From assembly GCA_027694045.1 (NCBI GenBank), contig JAQEWB010000001.1, positions 1 through 64,000 of the forward strand: a stretch of DNA of 64,000 nt, given 5' to 3'. This document shows positions 1 to 9,043 of the stretch, in pieces. The notes beneath the pieces are model-generated. The model saw nothing but the letters and a program-made list of their open reading frames with translations. It had not been told where the DNA came from and did no database searches. The stretch's first letter is position 1. The number at the start of each line of letters is the position of its first letter. Source of the stretch: Bacillaceae bacterium OF18-1A (GTDB lineage: Bacteria > Bacillota > Bacilli > Bacillales > Bacillaceae_G). Position numbers and translations under genes: made by a program.

Positions 1-70
1 CCCTAAAGGCTGCCTAATGAAACGACCTGTCTAACTTTATGGGGTCAGTTCAAGAATCTCTGCCTGTTTT

Positions 71-955
71 TCATTTCTTTTCAAAAGTAGTAATAAAAAC
101 GCTACATATAATGAGAATACCACCGATGAAAAAGTTCATATTTAATGTTTCATTTAAGAGAAGCCAACCAAGTAATGATCCGACGATAGGTTGGAAGAAG
201 AAAAATAATGAGCCGATGCTTGCGTCCATTAATTCCAATCCTTTATTCCAAAGGAAAAATGCGCCTGCTGTTGAGACGATCCCTAAGTAAAGTACACCTA
301 ATATTACATACATGTTCATATGTTCAATAGAGGTTGATTGGAATTCCCATATCATAAAAGGTGTAATGAAAAAGAGTGAAAAGAATATGGCGTACGTTGT
401 AATAACTAACGATGAAAATTTGACTGAAGCAATTTTTACGTAAATGGATAGTAAGGCCCACGTGATGGCAGCTCCAACTAAAATGATTGTTCCGATAAAA
501 TAGGAGCCAATTTCAATATCCCATCCGATAACGATAATGACACCGATTGTCGCTATGATAGTAGATAGCAGTCTACGAGCGGTTAGTTTTTCTTTTAAAA
601 TGATTGCTGCAAATATAACCATAAATGCAGGTGTAGCTGATGTGACTAAAGAGCCTGTGTGAGCGTCGGATAATTTTGTTCCGATAAATTGACATGTGAT
701 TGAAATGAAATATCCAATAAATCCAATCCAAGCGAATAGTAACCAATCTTTTTTACGAATGGTTGCTTTTTTCTTTTGCTTTTTTTCAGCTATTTTTAAA
801 ATCATATATAAAGCAGCAAAAGCGATAATAAAGCGTAACCAAACGAGTGTGAGCGGTGGGATATAATCGAGTACATATTTGCTAACGACATACATACCGC
901 CCCATATACTTGCTGCTAATGATAAACATATTGCTCCTAAAATTGTTTGTTGCAT
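71..955 (-). CDS. EamA/DMT-family exporter
   Basis: This 294-residue, highly hydrophobic protein has about ten membrane segments arranged as two EamA-type halves (roughly residues 7-135 and 150-288), separated by a Lys-rich cytoplasmic loop near residue 60 (EKKQKKKATIRKK). The N-terminal segment carries the family's WGGMYVVSK-like start and LTLVWLRFIIA in TM2. Drug/metabolite transporters of this fold export metabolites or amino-acid-like solutes from the cytoplasm; the substrate cannot be read from sequence. The ATG at 955 is preceded by GGAGG at good spacing. It is monocistronic here and divergent from the glycosyltransferase-like gene that follows. Confidence 0.88.
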   Translation of the reverse strand: MQQTILGAICLSLAASIWGGMYVVSKYVLDYIPPLTLVWLRFIIAFAALYMILKIAEKKQKKKATIRKKDWLLFAWIGFIGYFISITCQFIGTKLSDAHTGSLVTSATPAFMVIFAAIILKEKLTARRLLSTIIATIGVIIVIGWDIEIGSYFIGTIILVGAAITWALLSIYVKIASVKFSSLVITTYAIFFSLFFITPFMIWEFQSTSIEHMNMYVILGVLYLGIVSTAGAFFLWNKGLELMDASIGSLFFFFQPIVGSLLGWLLLNETLNMNFFIGGILIICSVFITTFEKK

Positions 956-1250
956 ATGAAGTACCTCCGTCTATTTTTAGGGTGTGATAAGTTCCCTAAG
1001 ACGAGGCGTAGCGTATGTGTTATATGAATGGAATGCCCGTCTTAGATTATAGACGGCCTACAGGTTGATCGTTTTCGAATGAAGTGTTGTAGTACATGTG
1101 TCCATTCTCCTTTCAAATTTTATAACAATATTATAACTTAATTTTCAGTTTATTAAAGGTGCTGATTTTTAGAAAATGGGGTGTTTGGCTACTTGAGAAA
1201 GCATAGAATATAGTGGAACAACATATTTTTAAAATGGAAAAAATTATATA
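956..1250. other. Intergenic region between divergent genes
   Basis: No gene is visible in these 295 bases. A short hairpin (CCGTCT at 1037-1042 pairing with AGACGG at 1051-1056) lies in the leader of the DMT gene on the minus strand. The region must hold the promoters of both divergent genes, but I cannot assign them confidently. Confidence 0.4.
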
Positions 1251-2039
1251 TTGCTAGAGAAAGAGGAGGCGATTTACATTACTACAACGATTATTTCTCA
1301 TTTTTATAATGAAGAGTATTTATTGCCGTGGTGGCTTATGCATCATACGAAATTGTTTGATCATGGCATTTTAATAAATAAAGGTTCGACGGATCGATCG
1401 GTTGAAATTTGTAAAGCTCTTGCACCACATTGGGAAGTAAGAGATTCTGCATATCCAGGATTTGATGCGCCAGCGACAGATCGTGAAGTAATGGCGGTGG
1501 AACAAGAAGTAGAAGGCTGGAAAATGATTTTAAATACGACGGAGTTTCTTTGTGTGCAAGATAAAAATCAGTTTTGGAAGTCACTGCATGATATGGGAGG
1601 AAGAATGTATTTGTTGGAAGGGTTAGTTATGGTCGATGATCCTAACTATAATTATACAGAGCCTATATATGAACTCCCTTTAGTAAAACAGCGATTTCAC
1701 GGTTATTTACCAGGGGAGTGGAGATTGTGGAGAAGAGGAAGATTTATTCATAATCATGAACACGGAAGTTATACAGTTGGAAGACATTTATCCGCGCATG
1801 AATCTATGATTTATCCTCCTCTTGCATGTATTTTATGGTTTGGGTTTAGTCCGTGGAATGATGCGATAAGAAAGAGAAAGTTACAAATTGGTCCGACTCT
1901 TTCTGCAGCGAGTAGCAATGGAGGAATGGGCACGCATCACATGATTACGCCTGAAAGGTTGGAAGAATGGTATAAGGAATTAGCAGAAGGGACGAAGGAC
2001 TTACGTCTTAGCGATGCATATCATTATGTTTTTTCGTAA
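1251..2039 (+). CDS. Glycosyltransferase family 2-like protein, paralog A
   Basis: The predicted product has the N-terminal pattern IISHFYNEEYLLPWWLMHH and the motif GSTDRSVEIC, which resemble GT-A type glycosyltransferases of the family 92/DUF23-like or GT2 class. It probably adds a sugar to a surface or spore glycan. The start is uncertain. TTG 1251 is the first conventional codon, but a perfect AGGAGG at 1264-1269 lies inside that reading and points to ATT at 1278 (8-nt spacing), just before the conserved TTIISHF. A close paralog at 6105-6878 on the other strand has the same missing-ATG problem. The 3' end overlaps the convergent epimerase gene by 16 bases. Confidence 0.7.
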   Translation: MLEKEEAIYITTTIISHFYNEEYLLPWWLMHHTKLFDHGILINKGSTDRSVEICKALAPHWEVRDSAYPGFDAPATDREVMAVEQEVEGWKMILNTTEFLCVQDKNQFWKSLHDMGGRMYLLEGLVMVDDPNYNYTEPIYELPLVKQRFHGYLPGEWRLWRRGRFIHNHEHGSYTVGRHLSAHESMIYPPLACILWFGFSPWNDAIRKRKLQIGPTLSAASSNGGMGTHHMITPERLEEWYKELAEGTKDLRLSDAYHYVFS

Positions 2040-2932
2040 AATGATTCCCACCATGAAATGGTTTCTTCAATTCCCGTGTTTAGATTGTATTTTGGTTTCC
2101 AGTTTACGTCCGTCTGTAAACGTTTCACATGAACGCCGACGAATAAAGGTTCATTTTTAGGGAAAGGAATAGCGCCTAGTTTCATTAAATTTTCTTTTCC
2201 TATCTTTTTCGCAATGATAGAAGCCAATTCTTTAATTTGTATAGATTGACCAGAAGCGATATTTATCGTGCCTGTAATATCGTAATTTAATAATGTTACG
2301 AGAGCGTCAGCAACGTCGCTCACATGGAGAAAATCTCTTGATTGCTTTCCATGTGTACATAGCGCTTCCTCATTTTTTAATAAGGAAGTAATAATGTTAG
2401 AAACGAGTCGATTCCCTTGTTCATAAGGGCCATACATATGAAAGATTCTGCCCCAGCACATGCTAAGGTTCGTTTGCTCAGCATACGATTGTAGCCAGGA
2501 GTGAAGTGCATTTTTACATAATGAATACGGGGTTTTATAGGAAAGAGGCGATGAATCTTCAAATAATACGCCGTTAAACCATTCATATTCTGCACCAGTA
2601 CCTGCAACAACGATACGCTCTCCGCCGCATGTTGTGAAGTGTTGAATCAATGAAATGCTGGACTGAAGCCAATAGTAATTGTTAATAGATACGTAACATG
2701 CTGGCGGAACTGCTTCCCAAGCGAGATGAATGAGATGACTTGGCTGAATGTCATAAATGAATTTTTTTACTTCGTCTTCATGGAGTAAGTTTATTTTATG
2801 CCAATGACAAGGAAGGTGGATCGGTTTATTTGTATTATATGTGGCGTGCACTTCATACCCTTGTTGGATAAGCGAACGGACAACATATTTACCTATCCAG
2901 CCACTTCCGCCTGTTACAACAATTTTCTTCAT
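2024..2932 (-). CDS. NAD-dependent epimerase/dehydratase (sugar reductase/epimerase)
   Basis: A 302-residue extended SDR protein. The Rossmann motif TGGSGWIGKYVV is at residues 7-18, and the catalytic YxxxK is seen as YSLCK near residue 136. It is the last gene of a four-gene minus-strand operon (rfbF, rfbG, C-methyltransferase, this gene) and overlaps the methyltransferase by 4 bases (ATGA), so translation is probably coupled. In that context it most likely reduces or epimerises the 4-keto group of a CDP-linked, C-methylated 6-deoxyhexose. The exact stereochemistry is inference. The ATG at 2932 is the overlapping start. Confidence 0.85.
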   Translation of the reverse strand: MKKIVVTGGSGWIGKYVVRSLIQQGYEVHATYNTNKPIHLPCHWHKINLLHEDEVKKFIYDIQPSHLIHLAWEAVPPACYVSINNYYWLQSSISLIQHFTTCGGERIVVAGTGAEYEWFNGVLFEDSSPLSYKTPYSLCKNALHSWLQSYAEQTNLSMCWGRIFHMYGPYEQGNRLVSNIITSLLKNEEALCTHGKQSRDFLHVSDVADALVTLLNYDITGTINIASGQSIQIKELASIIAKKIGKENLMKLGAIPFPKNEPLFVGVHVKRLQTDVNWKPKYNLNTGIEETISWWESFYEKT

Positions 2933-4152
2933 GGTTCAATCACTTCAACTTCTGGAATCGTTACTAAAAATTTGCCGCCCCATTGACGAATGAAAGAACA
3001 TTCTTTCATAATTTCATCTTTCAAATTCCAAGGCAGTATAAGAATGTAATCCGGTTTTGTACGTTTTATTTCTTCGGGAGATTCTACGGGGATACGTGTT
3101 CCTGGTAAAAGGAGATTTTGTTTGTGCGGATTTTTATCTACTGTATAAGCTAGAAATTCTTTTCCTATCCCGCAATAATTTAAAAGGGTGTTTCCTTTAG
3201 CTGGGGCACCGTAGCCGACAACTTGTTTATTTAACGCTTTTGCTTCTATAAAGAATTTTAAAATGTTTATTTTCAATTGTTCCACTTGTTTAGAAAAAAG
3301 GAGATAGCAATCTAGTGTATCTAGTCCGTGTTCCACTTCTTTTTGGATTAATTTTGTAACATGAGGATGGATAGTGGACTTGGCGTTTGCATGGTTTATA
3401 AAAATTCGTAAAGAACCACCGTGCGTTGAAAGTTCTTCTGCATCAACAATTTGTAAATGATGATGAGCTAAAATTTTTTGAAGGCTTATAAGTGAGAAGT
3501 AGGAGAAGTGCTCGTGATAAATTGTATCAAACTGCTTATAAGATATGAGGTTCAATAAGTGAGGGAATTCGATTGTTATCGTACCATCTTCTTTTAGTAA
3601 CGTTTTTAAGCCTGCGACAAAATCATGTAAGTTCGGAACGTGTGCCAATACGTTATTTGCGACGATTAAATCAGCTTGTGGTAATTGTTTTGCTAAGTCA
3701 TTACCGAAAAAATTCACATGAGTAGGAATTCCTTTTTGAATAGCGATTTCAGCTACGTTTTGTGCTGGTTCAATTCCTAACGTATCGATATTTTCTTTTT
3801 GAAAATATTGTAATAAGTACCCGTCGTTGCTTGCGATTTCAATCACTTTTGAATGCTTTGTTAAATTAAAACGTTTCATTGCCATTTCTACATATTGTTT
3901 CGCGTGGAGTAGCCAACTTGAAGAGTAAGAGCTGAAATATAAGTAGTCATGAAAAATATTTTGCGGCGATTCGAATTCATCTAATTGTACAAGTAAACAA
4001 GAGTTACAAACAAATGTGTGGAGCGGATAGAAAGGTTCCATTTTATATGAATGTTCTGGAGCTACAAATGAGTTAGCGAGAGGGGAAACTCCTAAATCTA
4101 AAAAAGTATTCGTTAGCACTGCGTTGCAAAAGCGACATTTTTTCTGTTCCAT
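2929..4152 (-). CDS. Zinc-containing SAM-dependent sugar C-methyltransferase
   Basis: A 407-residue protein with the three-part architecture of NDP-sugar C-methyltransferases (TylC3/NovU type). The N-terminal zinc domain has CRFC (residues 5-8) and CNSC (near 49-52). The central SAM domain has VIEIASNDGYLLQY near residue 105. The C-terminal Methyltransf_14-like domain contains GYGAPAKGNTLLNY near 315. Family members methylate C3 of 4-keto-6-deoxy sugar nucleotides. Placed directly behind CDP-glucose 4,6-dehydratase (12-base gap), it should use a CDP-4-keto-6-deoxyhexose and create a branched-chain sugar. The ATG at 4152 has AAGGGGG upstream. Confidence 0.88.
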   Translation of the reverse strand: MEQKKCRFCNAVLTNTFLDLGVSPLANSFVAPEHSYKMEPFYPLHTFVCNSCLLVQLDEFESPQNIFHDYLYFSSYSSSWLLHAKQYVEMAMKRFNLTKHSKVIEIASNDGYLLQYFQKENIDTLGIEPAQNVAEIAIQKGIPTHVNFFGNDLAKQLPQADLIVANNVLAHVPNLHDFVAGLKTLLKEDGTITIEFPHLLNLISYKQFDTIYHEHFSYFSLISLQKILAHHHLQIVDAEELSTHGGSLRIFINHANAKSTIHPHVTKLIQKEVEHGLDTLDCYLLFSKQVEQLKINILKFFIEAKALNKQVVGYGAPAKGNTLLNYCGIGKEFLAYTVDKNPHKQNLLLPGTRIPVESPEEIKRTKPDYILILPWNLKDEIMKECSFIRQWGGKFLVTIPEVEVIEP

Positions 4153-4164
4153 CGTATAGCCCCC

Positions 4165-5220
4165 TTATAAATTTTGAAATGCATTGATTTGTTGCCTTGT
4201 GAATGATTCTATATTTTCACCAGATGCATATTTTTTGTACCATTCAACTGTCCAAGCGATTGCATCTGCCGTTGATAGTTTCGGTGTCCAGCCCAGCTTA
4301 TTTACAGCTTTCGTGCTATTGAGTGTTAAAATAGGTGCTTCATAAGGAGTATTTGTAGTGGGAGAAAGGATTGTTAATGGCTTATTCCATAATGTGATTA
4401 CAGTGTGAATGACATTTTCTACAGTTCTGTTAGGTTCATTGATTGGACCGAAATTCCAAGCTTCTGCATATGCAGCGTCGTTCCAAAGCTTCTCAGCTAA
4501 AAGGATATAGCCGTGTAAAGGATCTAAAACATGTTGCCATGGACGAATAGCGTGTTTGTTTCGAATACACAATGTGTGATCGTGTAAATAGGCCCGAATA
4601 ATATCTGGAAATAATCGATCTTCTGCCCAATCACCACCACCGATGACGTTACCTGCTCTTACAGAGGCGAGCGAAGGGGAATTCGTGTGAAAGAAAGATT
4701 TATGATACGATGTTGCAACTAATTCAGCACAAGCTTTACTAGCACTATAAGGGTCGGATCCTCCTAGTCGATCATTTTCAACGAATGCCCGGTTACCACT
4801 CCCGTCATTTTCATAACATTTATCACTCGTAACGTTAATGATAGCGCGTATACTTTCTACATGTTTTGCTGCCTCTAAAACGTGAACAGTACCTAAAACA
4901 TTCGTTTTAAAGGTATCGATTGGATTTTTGTATGAAGTAGTGACGATTGGCTGAGCTGCTAAATGAAAAATGATGTCAGGATTCTGTTGCTTTATGGCAT
5001 GGAATAAAGAATCGTAATCTGTAATATCTCCTTTAATTGTCACGCACTTTTCTGCTACGTTACATTGTTCGAAGAGGTTAGGGGTTGATGGGGGCTGAGA
5101 AGAATAGCCGATGATATCTGCACCTAAAGAAGTTAAAAAAAGAGTGAGCCATGAGCCTTTAAAACCAGTGTGTCCTGTAATAAATACTTTTTTCTTATTC
5201 CAAAAAGATGATGAAGCCAT
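4165..5220 (-). CDS. rfbG: CDP-glucose 4,6-dehydratase
   Basis: A 351-residue extended SDR enzyme that converts CDP-D-glucose to CDP-4-keto-6-deoxy-D-glucose. Visible motifs are VFITGHTGFKGSWL (NAD site), TSDKCY, and YSASKACAE (catalytic YxxxK). I chose the ATG at 5220 (MASSSFWNKKK). It lies one base beyond the rfbF stop and fits the family N-terminus, whereas a longer reading would run into rfbF. Tight packing with rfbF and the following methyltransferase gives one pathway: rfbF makes the CDP-glucose substrate and the methyltransferase uses the keto product. Confidence 0.93.
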   Translation of the reverse strand: MASSSFWNKKKVFITGHTGFKGSWLTLFLTSLGADIIGYSSQPPSTPNLFEQCNVAEKCVTIKGDITDYDSLFHAIKQQNPDIIFHLAAQPIVTTSYKNPIDTFKTNVLGTVHVLEAAKHVESIRAIINVTSDKCYENDGSGNRAFVENDRLGGSDPYSASKACAELVATSYHKSFFHTNSPSLASVRAGNVIGGGDWAEDRLFPDIIRAYLHDHTLCIRNKHAIRPWQHVLDPLHGYILLAEKLWNDAAYAEAWNFGPINEPNRTVENVIHTVITLWNKPLTILSPTTNTPYEAPILTLNSTKAVNKLGWTPKLSTADAIAWTVEWYKKYASGENIESFTRQQINAFQNL

Positions 5221-5221
5221 A

Positions 5222-5989
5222 TTACCAGACCTTCCATGGAGCGTTATTGTTTTCCCATAGCTCAACTAGTTTATTTTTATCACGCAATGTATCCATTGGA
5301 TGCCAAAAACCAGTGTGTTGAAATGCTGCAATCTCATTGTTATTGACTAACTGAACTAACGTTTCAGTTTCAAAAACGGACTTATCTCCACTAATGTAAT
5401 TGAAAATATCATGGTTTAAAACGAAAAATCCACCGTTAACCCATCCACCATCACCTAGTGGCTTCTCTTGAAAGGATGTGACAGATTGTTTATCGATAAC
5501 GAGAGAACCGAATCGACCGGGAGGCTGTACGGCTGTAACAGTAGCCATTTTTCCATGTTTTTTATGAAAGGCTATCAGTTCTTTTATATTTACATTGCTT
5601 AATCCATCGCCATAAGTGAGGCAGAAAGGTTCGTTTCCGACGTATTTTTGTATTCTTTTCACGCGTCCGCCTGTTTCTGTATTTAGTCCTGTATCGATCA
5701 GTGTTACTTTCCATGGTTCTATAGGTTGAGAATGGCTAGTAATTGTATTATCACTTAAATGTATCGTGAAATCAGACATGTGTAAGTTGTAGTTTAGAAA
5801 GAATTCTTTAATTGCATACCCTTTATAACCGAGGCAAATAATAAATTCAGTAATCCCGTAATGGCTAAATAAACTCATAATGTGCCATAGGATCGGCTTT
5901 GTTCCAATTTCAATCATAGGTTTTGGTTTTAAATGTGTTTCTTCCCCAATCCGTGTCCCGTACCCACCAGCAAGAATAACAGCTTTCAT
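5222..5989 (-). CDS. rfbF: Glucose-1-phosphate cytidylyltransferase
   Basis: A 255-residue nucleotidyltransferase that makes CDP-glucose from CTP and glucose-1-phosphate. The N-terminal signature is AVILAGGYGTRIGEETHLKP (residues 3-22), followed by KPMIEIGTKPILWHIM, as in RfbF/DdhA enzymes. The ATG at 5989 has AGGAGG at ideal distance. It is the first gene of the four-gene CDP-sugar operon. The 115-base upstream gap contains CATAAAATA on the minus strand, close to a sigma-K -10 (CATAnnnTA), which would suit a spore-coat glycan operon, but I see no convincing -35. Confidence 0.93.
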   Translation of the reverse strand: MKAVILAGGYGTRIGEETHLKPKPMIEIGTKPILWHIMSLFSHYGITEFIICLGYKGYAIKEFFLNYNLHMSDFTIHLSDNTITSHSQPIEPWKVTLIDTGLNTETGGRVKRIQKYVGNEPFCLTYGDGLSNVNIKELIAFHKKHGKMATVTAVQPPGRFGSLVIDKQSVTSFQEKPLGDGGWVNGGFFVLNHDIFNYISGDKSVFETETLVQLVNNNEIAAFQHTGFWHPMDTLRDKNKLVELWENNNAPWKVW

Positions 5990-6104
5990 TTTTTCCTCCT
6001 AAAATAAAAATGTAATATATATACAGTATTCATATTTTATGCAAATGAGATTGTTTTTGATTAAACGGATGAAATTGTGTGAGGTGATGATAATGCAGAA
6101 AATA

Positions 6105-6878
6105 TTAAGGTTTGAACTTTGGAAATAATTCTTGATATTCAGGATTATTACGGAGGTCTTGTGTTAAGTTACTAAGTTTTAAAAAACGGGTTTCCAATTC
6201 TTCAGGAGATTGGCCGTAATGTGTTTGAAGTCCCATTTGAACCCCCATTTTTGAAAGGGTAGGTGTAATTTGTAATTTTCTTGCTTTGGACTGTTCATTC
6301 CAAGGGCTAAAATAAAATTTTAAAATAAATGAAGGGTAGTCATAAATTATATTCTCGTGCCGTGAATAATGTCTACCAGGTAAATATGCACCATCTAGAT
6401 GATTATGAATAAACCTCCAAGCACACCCGAATTTTGGGTTGTAAGGGAAGACACCGTGGTATCGCTGTTCTACTAATGGGATAGAATATCTTGGCTTTGA
6501 ATAATTGTAAATATGACTATCTATCATTAAAATCATTCTAATCGCATACATATTTTGTCCTAGTGTATGAAGAGATGAGAAAAACTCTTCTTTATTATTA
6601 CAACATAAAAACTCTGTAGTATTTAAAACCATTTTCCAACCTGAAACTTCTCTTTCAATTTCCATCACTTCAATATCAGTATTAGTTGGATCAAACTCAA
6701 GAAATCTGGAGTCTCGCACTTCCCAGTGGGGTGCGAATAGTTTACAAAACTCTACGGAACGATCAGTAGAACCTCTATTAATTAAAATACCGTGATCGAA
6801 TATTTTTGTGTGATGCATAAGCCACCATGGGAGTAAATACTCTTCGTTATAAAAATGAGAAATGATAGTCTTTTTTAC
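6105..6878 (-). CDS. Glycosyltransferase family 2-like protein, paralog B, start codon unclear
   Basis: About 257 residues, closely similar to the paralog at 1251-2039 (shared GILINRGSTDRSVE, VSGWKMVLNTTEFLC, HYSRHENIIYD). A perfect AGGAGG sits upstream, and at 8-nt spacing the codon is GTA (6876-6878), followed by KKTIISHFYNEEYLLPWW. No ATG, GTG, TTG or CTG lies in frame between the upstream TAG and the ATG at 6818. Starting at 6818 would delete the conserved first strand of the fold. Either ATT at 6882-6884 is used, or the start codon was lost and the gene is decaying. It lies upstream of rfbF, in the same direction. Confidence 0.62.
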   Translation of the reverse strand, partial: VKKTIISHFYNEEYLLPWWLMHHTKIFDHGILINRGSTDRSVEFCKLFAPHWEVRDSRFLEFDPTNTDIEVMEIEREVSGWKMVLNTTEFLCCNNKEEFFSSLHTLGQNMYAIRMILMIDSHIYNYSKPRYSIPLVEQRYHGVFPYNPKFGCAWRFIHNHLDGAYLPGRHYSRHENIIYDYPSFILKFYFSPWNEQSKARKLQITPTLSKMGVQMGLQTHYGQSPEELETRFLKLSNLTQDLRNNPEYQELFPKFKP

Positions 6879-7133
6879 GTCAATCTCCTCCTATACAAGC
6901 AATCATTATTAGTAGGATATGCTTTTACATAAGAAAGGTTAAAAGATGTGAGCTATATAGTGATTAGGTAATAGTTTAGTAATTTCATTGTAGTCGTAGA
7001 TTATGGGTGTACGAATAGGGTGGGTCTTGTAAGTTTGTATAAATTGTGAATAACAAACCATCACGTTTGACTGTACAGTTTATGTGTTGTATGATACTAG
7101 TAATATAAACAAGGGGGGAAGATCGTTGGGAAG

Positions 7134-7541
7134 GTGTATCGAATCGGACAGTTGGCTCTCATGGCTCACGTGTCGAAACGAACGATTGATTATTATACGA
7201 ATCTAGGTATCTTAAAAGCGGAGCGATCTCAATCTAATTATCGCTATTACGACGAAACAGCATTTGAGACATTACAATTTATTGAGAAGTGCAAAGAAAT
7301 GCATATGCCGCTTTGTGAGATTAAAGAGAAAATCGAGGAGAAGAAGAAGCTGCTCGGTATCAATGAACACGTTTCGAAACAAGTGAATGAAGTGACAGAC
7401 CATATTCATCGATTAGAAGCAGAGTTAACAGAGTTAAAGCCGCTTTTAGATGGATTGACTGATTCACAACGTGAAAAAATATCGAAATCTTTATCTGGTC
7501 AAACGACAGCTTTAATACAGACACTTGCTCTATTATTATAG
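7134..7541 (+). CDS. MerR-family transcriptional regulator
   Basis: A 135-residue one-component regulator. The N-terminal winged helix has the MerR signature YRIGQLALMAHVSKRTIDYY and RYYDE, followed by a coiled dimerisation helix (residues about 75-110). I see no obvious metal-binding Cys ligands at the C-terminus, so the inducer is unknown. The start is uncertain: GTG 7134 follows GGGAAGG, while a stronger AAGGGGGG lies at 7111-7118. It sits 120 bases upstream of the CNNM/CorC transporter gene in the same direction. In B. subtilis a MerR gene (yhdQ) also neighbours yhdP. Confidence 0.85.
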   Translation: MYRIGQLALMAHVSKRTIDYYTNLGILKAERSQSNYRYYDETAFETLQFIEKCKEMHMPLCEIKEKIEEKKKLLGINEHVSKQVNEVTDHIHRLEAELTELKPLLDGLTDSQREKISKSLSGQTTALIQTLALLL

Positions 7542-7623
7542 AGAAAAGTGCAATCCGACCTCTTTAATTTTTGTATAGGGCTATGTTTTCTAATGAACAA
7601 ATAAGAAAACATTATAATATACA

Positions 7624-7657
7624 GGAGGTGGACACCTTAGTTTTTTTAACTAAGGGG
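7624..7657 (+). promoter_or_regulatory. Leader hairpin covering the ribosome binding site
   Basis: CCTTAGTT (7635-7642) pairs with AACTAAGG (7648-7655) around a T5 loop, giving an 8-bp stem whose 3' arm contains the AAGGGG (7652-7657) that serves TTG 7663. A second SD-like AGGAGG (7624-7628) lies just upstream and can form a small competing stem (AGGT/ACCT). The arrangement suggests translational control of the transporter. Confidence 0.4.
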
Positions 7658-7662
7658 ATTCA

Positions 7663-8991
7663 TTGGGAATATTTAATTTAGTCATGGTTGCGATTTTAAT
7701 CGCATTTACTGGATTTTTCGTAGCAGCAGAGTTTGCGATTGTAAAAGTACGTTCAAGTCGTATCGATCAGCTTGTTGCGGAAGGAAAACGCGGTGCTTTA
7801 GCAGCGAAAAAGGTAACATCAAATTTAGATGAATATTTATCTGCTTGTCAATTAGGTATTACAGTTACAGCTATGGGATTAGGTTGGTTAGGTGAACCGA
7901 CGATAGAAAAGTTATTACACCCATTATTTGAGAGATTGAATTTAAATCCTTCTATTTCATCAGTATTAACATTTGGTCTTGCTTTTATGTTAATGACATA
8001 TTTACACGTTGTAGTAGGAGAATTAGCTCCGAAAACGATGGCAATTCAAAAGGCTGAAAAAGTAACATTATTATTTGCAGCACCACTAATGATGTTCTAT
8101 AAAGTGATGTATCCATTTATTTGGGTATTAAATGGTTCAGCTCGTGTGATAACTGGCTTATTCGGTTTAAAACCAGCTTCAGAACATGAAGTAGCTCATA
8201 CAGAGGAAGAATTACGCCTTATCCTTTCAGATAGCTATGAAAGTGGCGAAATTAATCAGGCTGAATACAAGTATGTAAATAACATTTTTGAATTTGATAA
8301 TCGTATTGCGAAAGAGATTATGGTACCGCGAACAGAAATCGTTGGTTTCTACCTAGAAGATTCAGTAGAAGAACACATGAAAGTAATCCAAAATGAGCGA
8401 TACACACGTTATCCGATTTTTGGAGAAGATAAAGATGATATTATCGGTATGGTCAATGTAAAAGATTTCTTTATTCGATATATGACCGAGGATCAAAAAG
8501 ATTTATCATCAATTCGCTCGTATATGCGTCCGATTATTGAAGTGATGGAAACAACTCCAATTCACGATTTATTACTACAAATGCAGAAGAAGCGAATTCC
8601 AATGGCTGTTTTATATGATGAGTACGGAGGAACAGCTGGAATTGTAACGCTTGAGGACATCTTGGAGGAAATCGTCGGCGAAATTCGTGATGAATATGAT
8701 GAAGATGAAGCACCACCAATCCAACATGTGAACGAGCAACATATTATTGTTGATGGAAAAGTGCTTATCTCAGAAGTGAAAGATTTATTTGGATTACACA
8801 TTGAAGAAGATGATGTGGATACAATCGGTGGATGGATTATGATGCAAAATCATGAAATTGAAGAAGGACAACACGTTGAGGCGGAAGGTTATGAATTTAA
8901 AGTGTTAGAAAAAGACGCTTACCAAATTAAACGTGTTGAAATTCGTAAGATGGAGCAGGAACAAGAAGAAGAGAAAGCAGCAACTGTGTAA
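7663..8991 (+). CDS. CNNM/CorC-family magnesium efflux or hemolysin-like transporter
   Basis: A 442-residue membrane protein with a DUF21/CNNM transmembrane domain (residues about 1-190, four hydrophobic stretches including GFFVAAEFAIVKVRSSR), a CBS domain pair (about 215-335) and a C-terminal CorC_HlyC domain (about 350-425). Relatives such as B. subtilis YhdP (MpfA) protect against Mg2+ overload by export; that role is inferred here. The TTG start at 7663 follows AAGGGG. The gene is preceded by a MerR regulator and a leader hairpin. A hairpin of GCAGCAAC/GTTGCTGC overlaps the stop codon and probably ends transcription. Confidence 0.9.
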   Translation: MGIFNLVMVAILIAFTGFFVAAEFAIVKVRSSRIDQLVAEGKRGALAAKKVTSNLDEYLSACQLGITVTAMGLGWLGEPTIEKLLHPLFERLNLNPSISSVLTFGLAFMLMTYLHVVVGELAPKTMAIQKAEKVTLLFAAPLMMFYKVMYPFIWVLNGSARVITGLFGLKPASEHEVAHTEEELRLILSDSYESGEINQAEYKYVNNIFEFDNRIAKEIMVPRTEIVGFYLEDSVEEHMKVIQNERYTRYPIFGEDKDDIIGMVNVKDFFIRYMTEDQKDLSSIRSYMRPIIEVMETTPIHDLLLQMQKKRIPMAVLYDEYGGTAGIVTLEDILEEIVGEIRDEYDEDEAPPIQHVNEQHIIVDGKVLISEVKDLFGLHIEEDDVDTIGGWIMMQNHEIEEGQHVEAEGYEFKVLEKDAYQIKRVEIRKMEQEQEEEKAATV

Positions 8992-9003
8992 GTTGCTGCT
9001 TTT
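8977..9003 (+). terminator. Terminator overlapping the CorC-family stop codon
   Basis: GCAGCAAC pairs with GTTGCTGC and is followed by TTTTCTT. The stop codon TAA lies in the loop. Confidence 0.6.
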
Positions 9004-9043
9004 CTTCTAAAGTATAAAAAATGAGAAATTAGGAGCGGATATT

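Noticed and set aside
7628..7681. 17-codon mini-ORF (GTG 7628) overlapping the CorC-family start
   Set aside because: It has no separate ribosome binding site at usable spacing, and its frame is likely fortuitous inside the leader hairpin.
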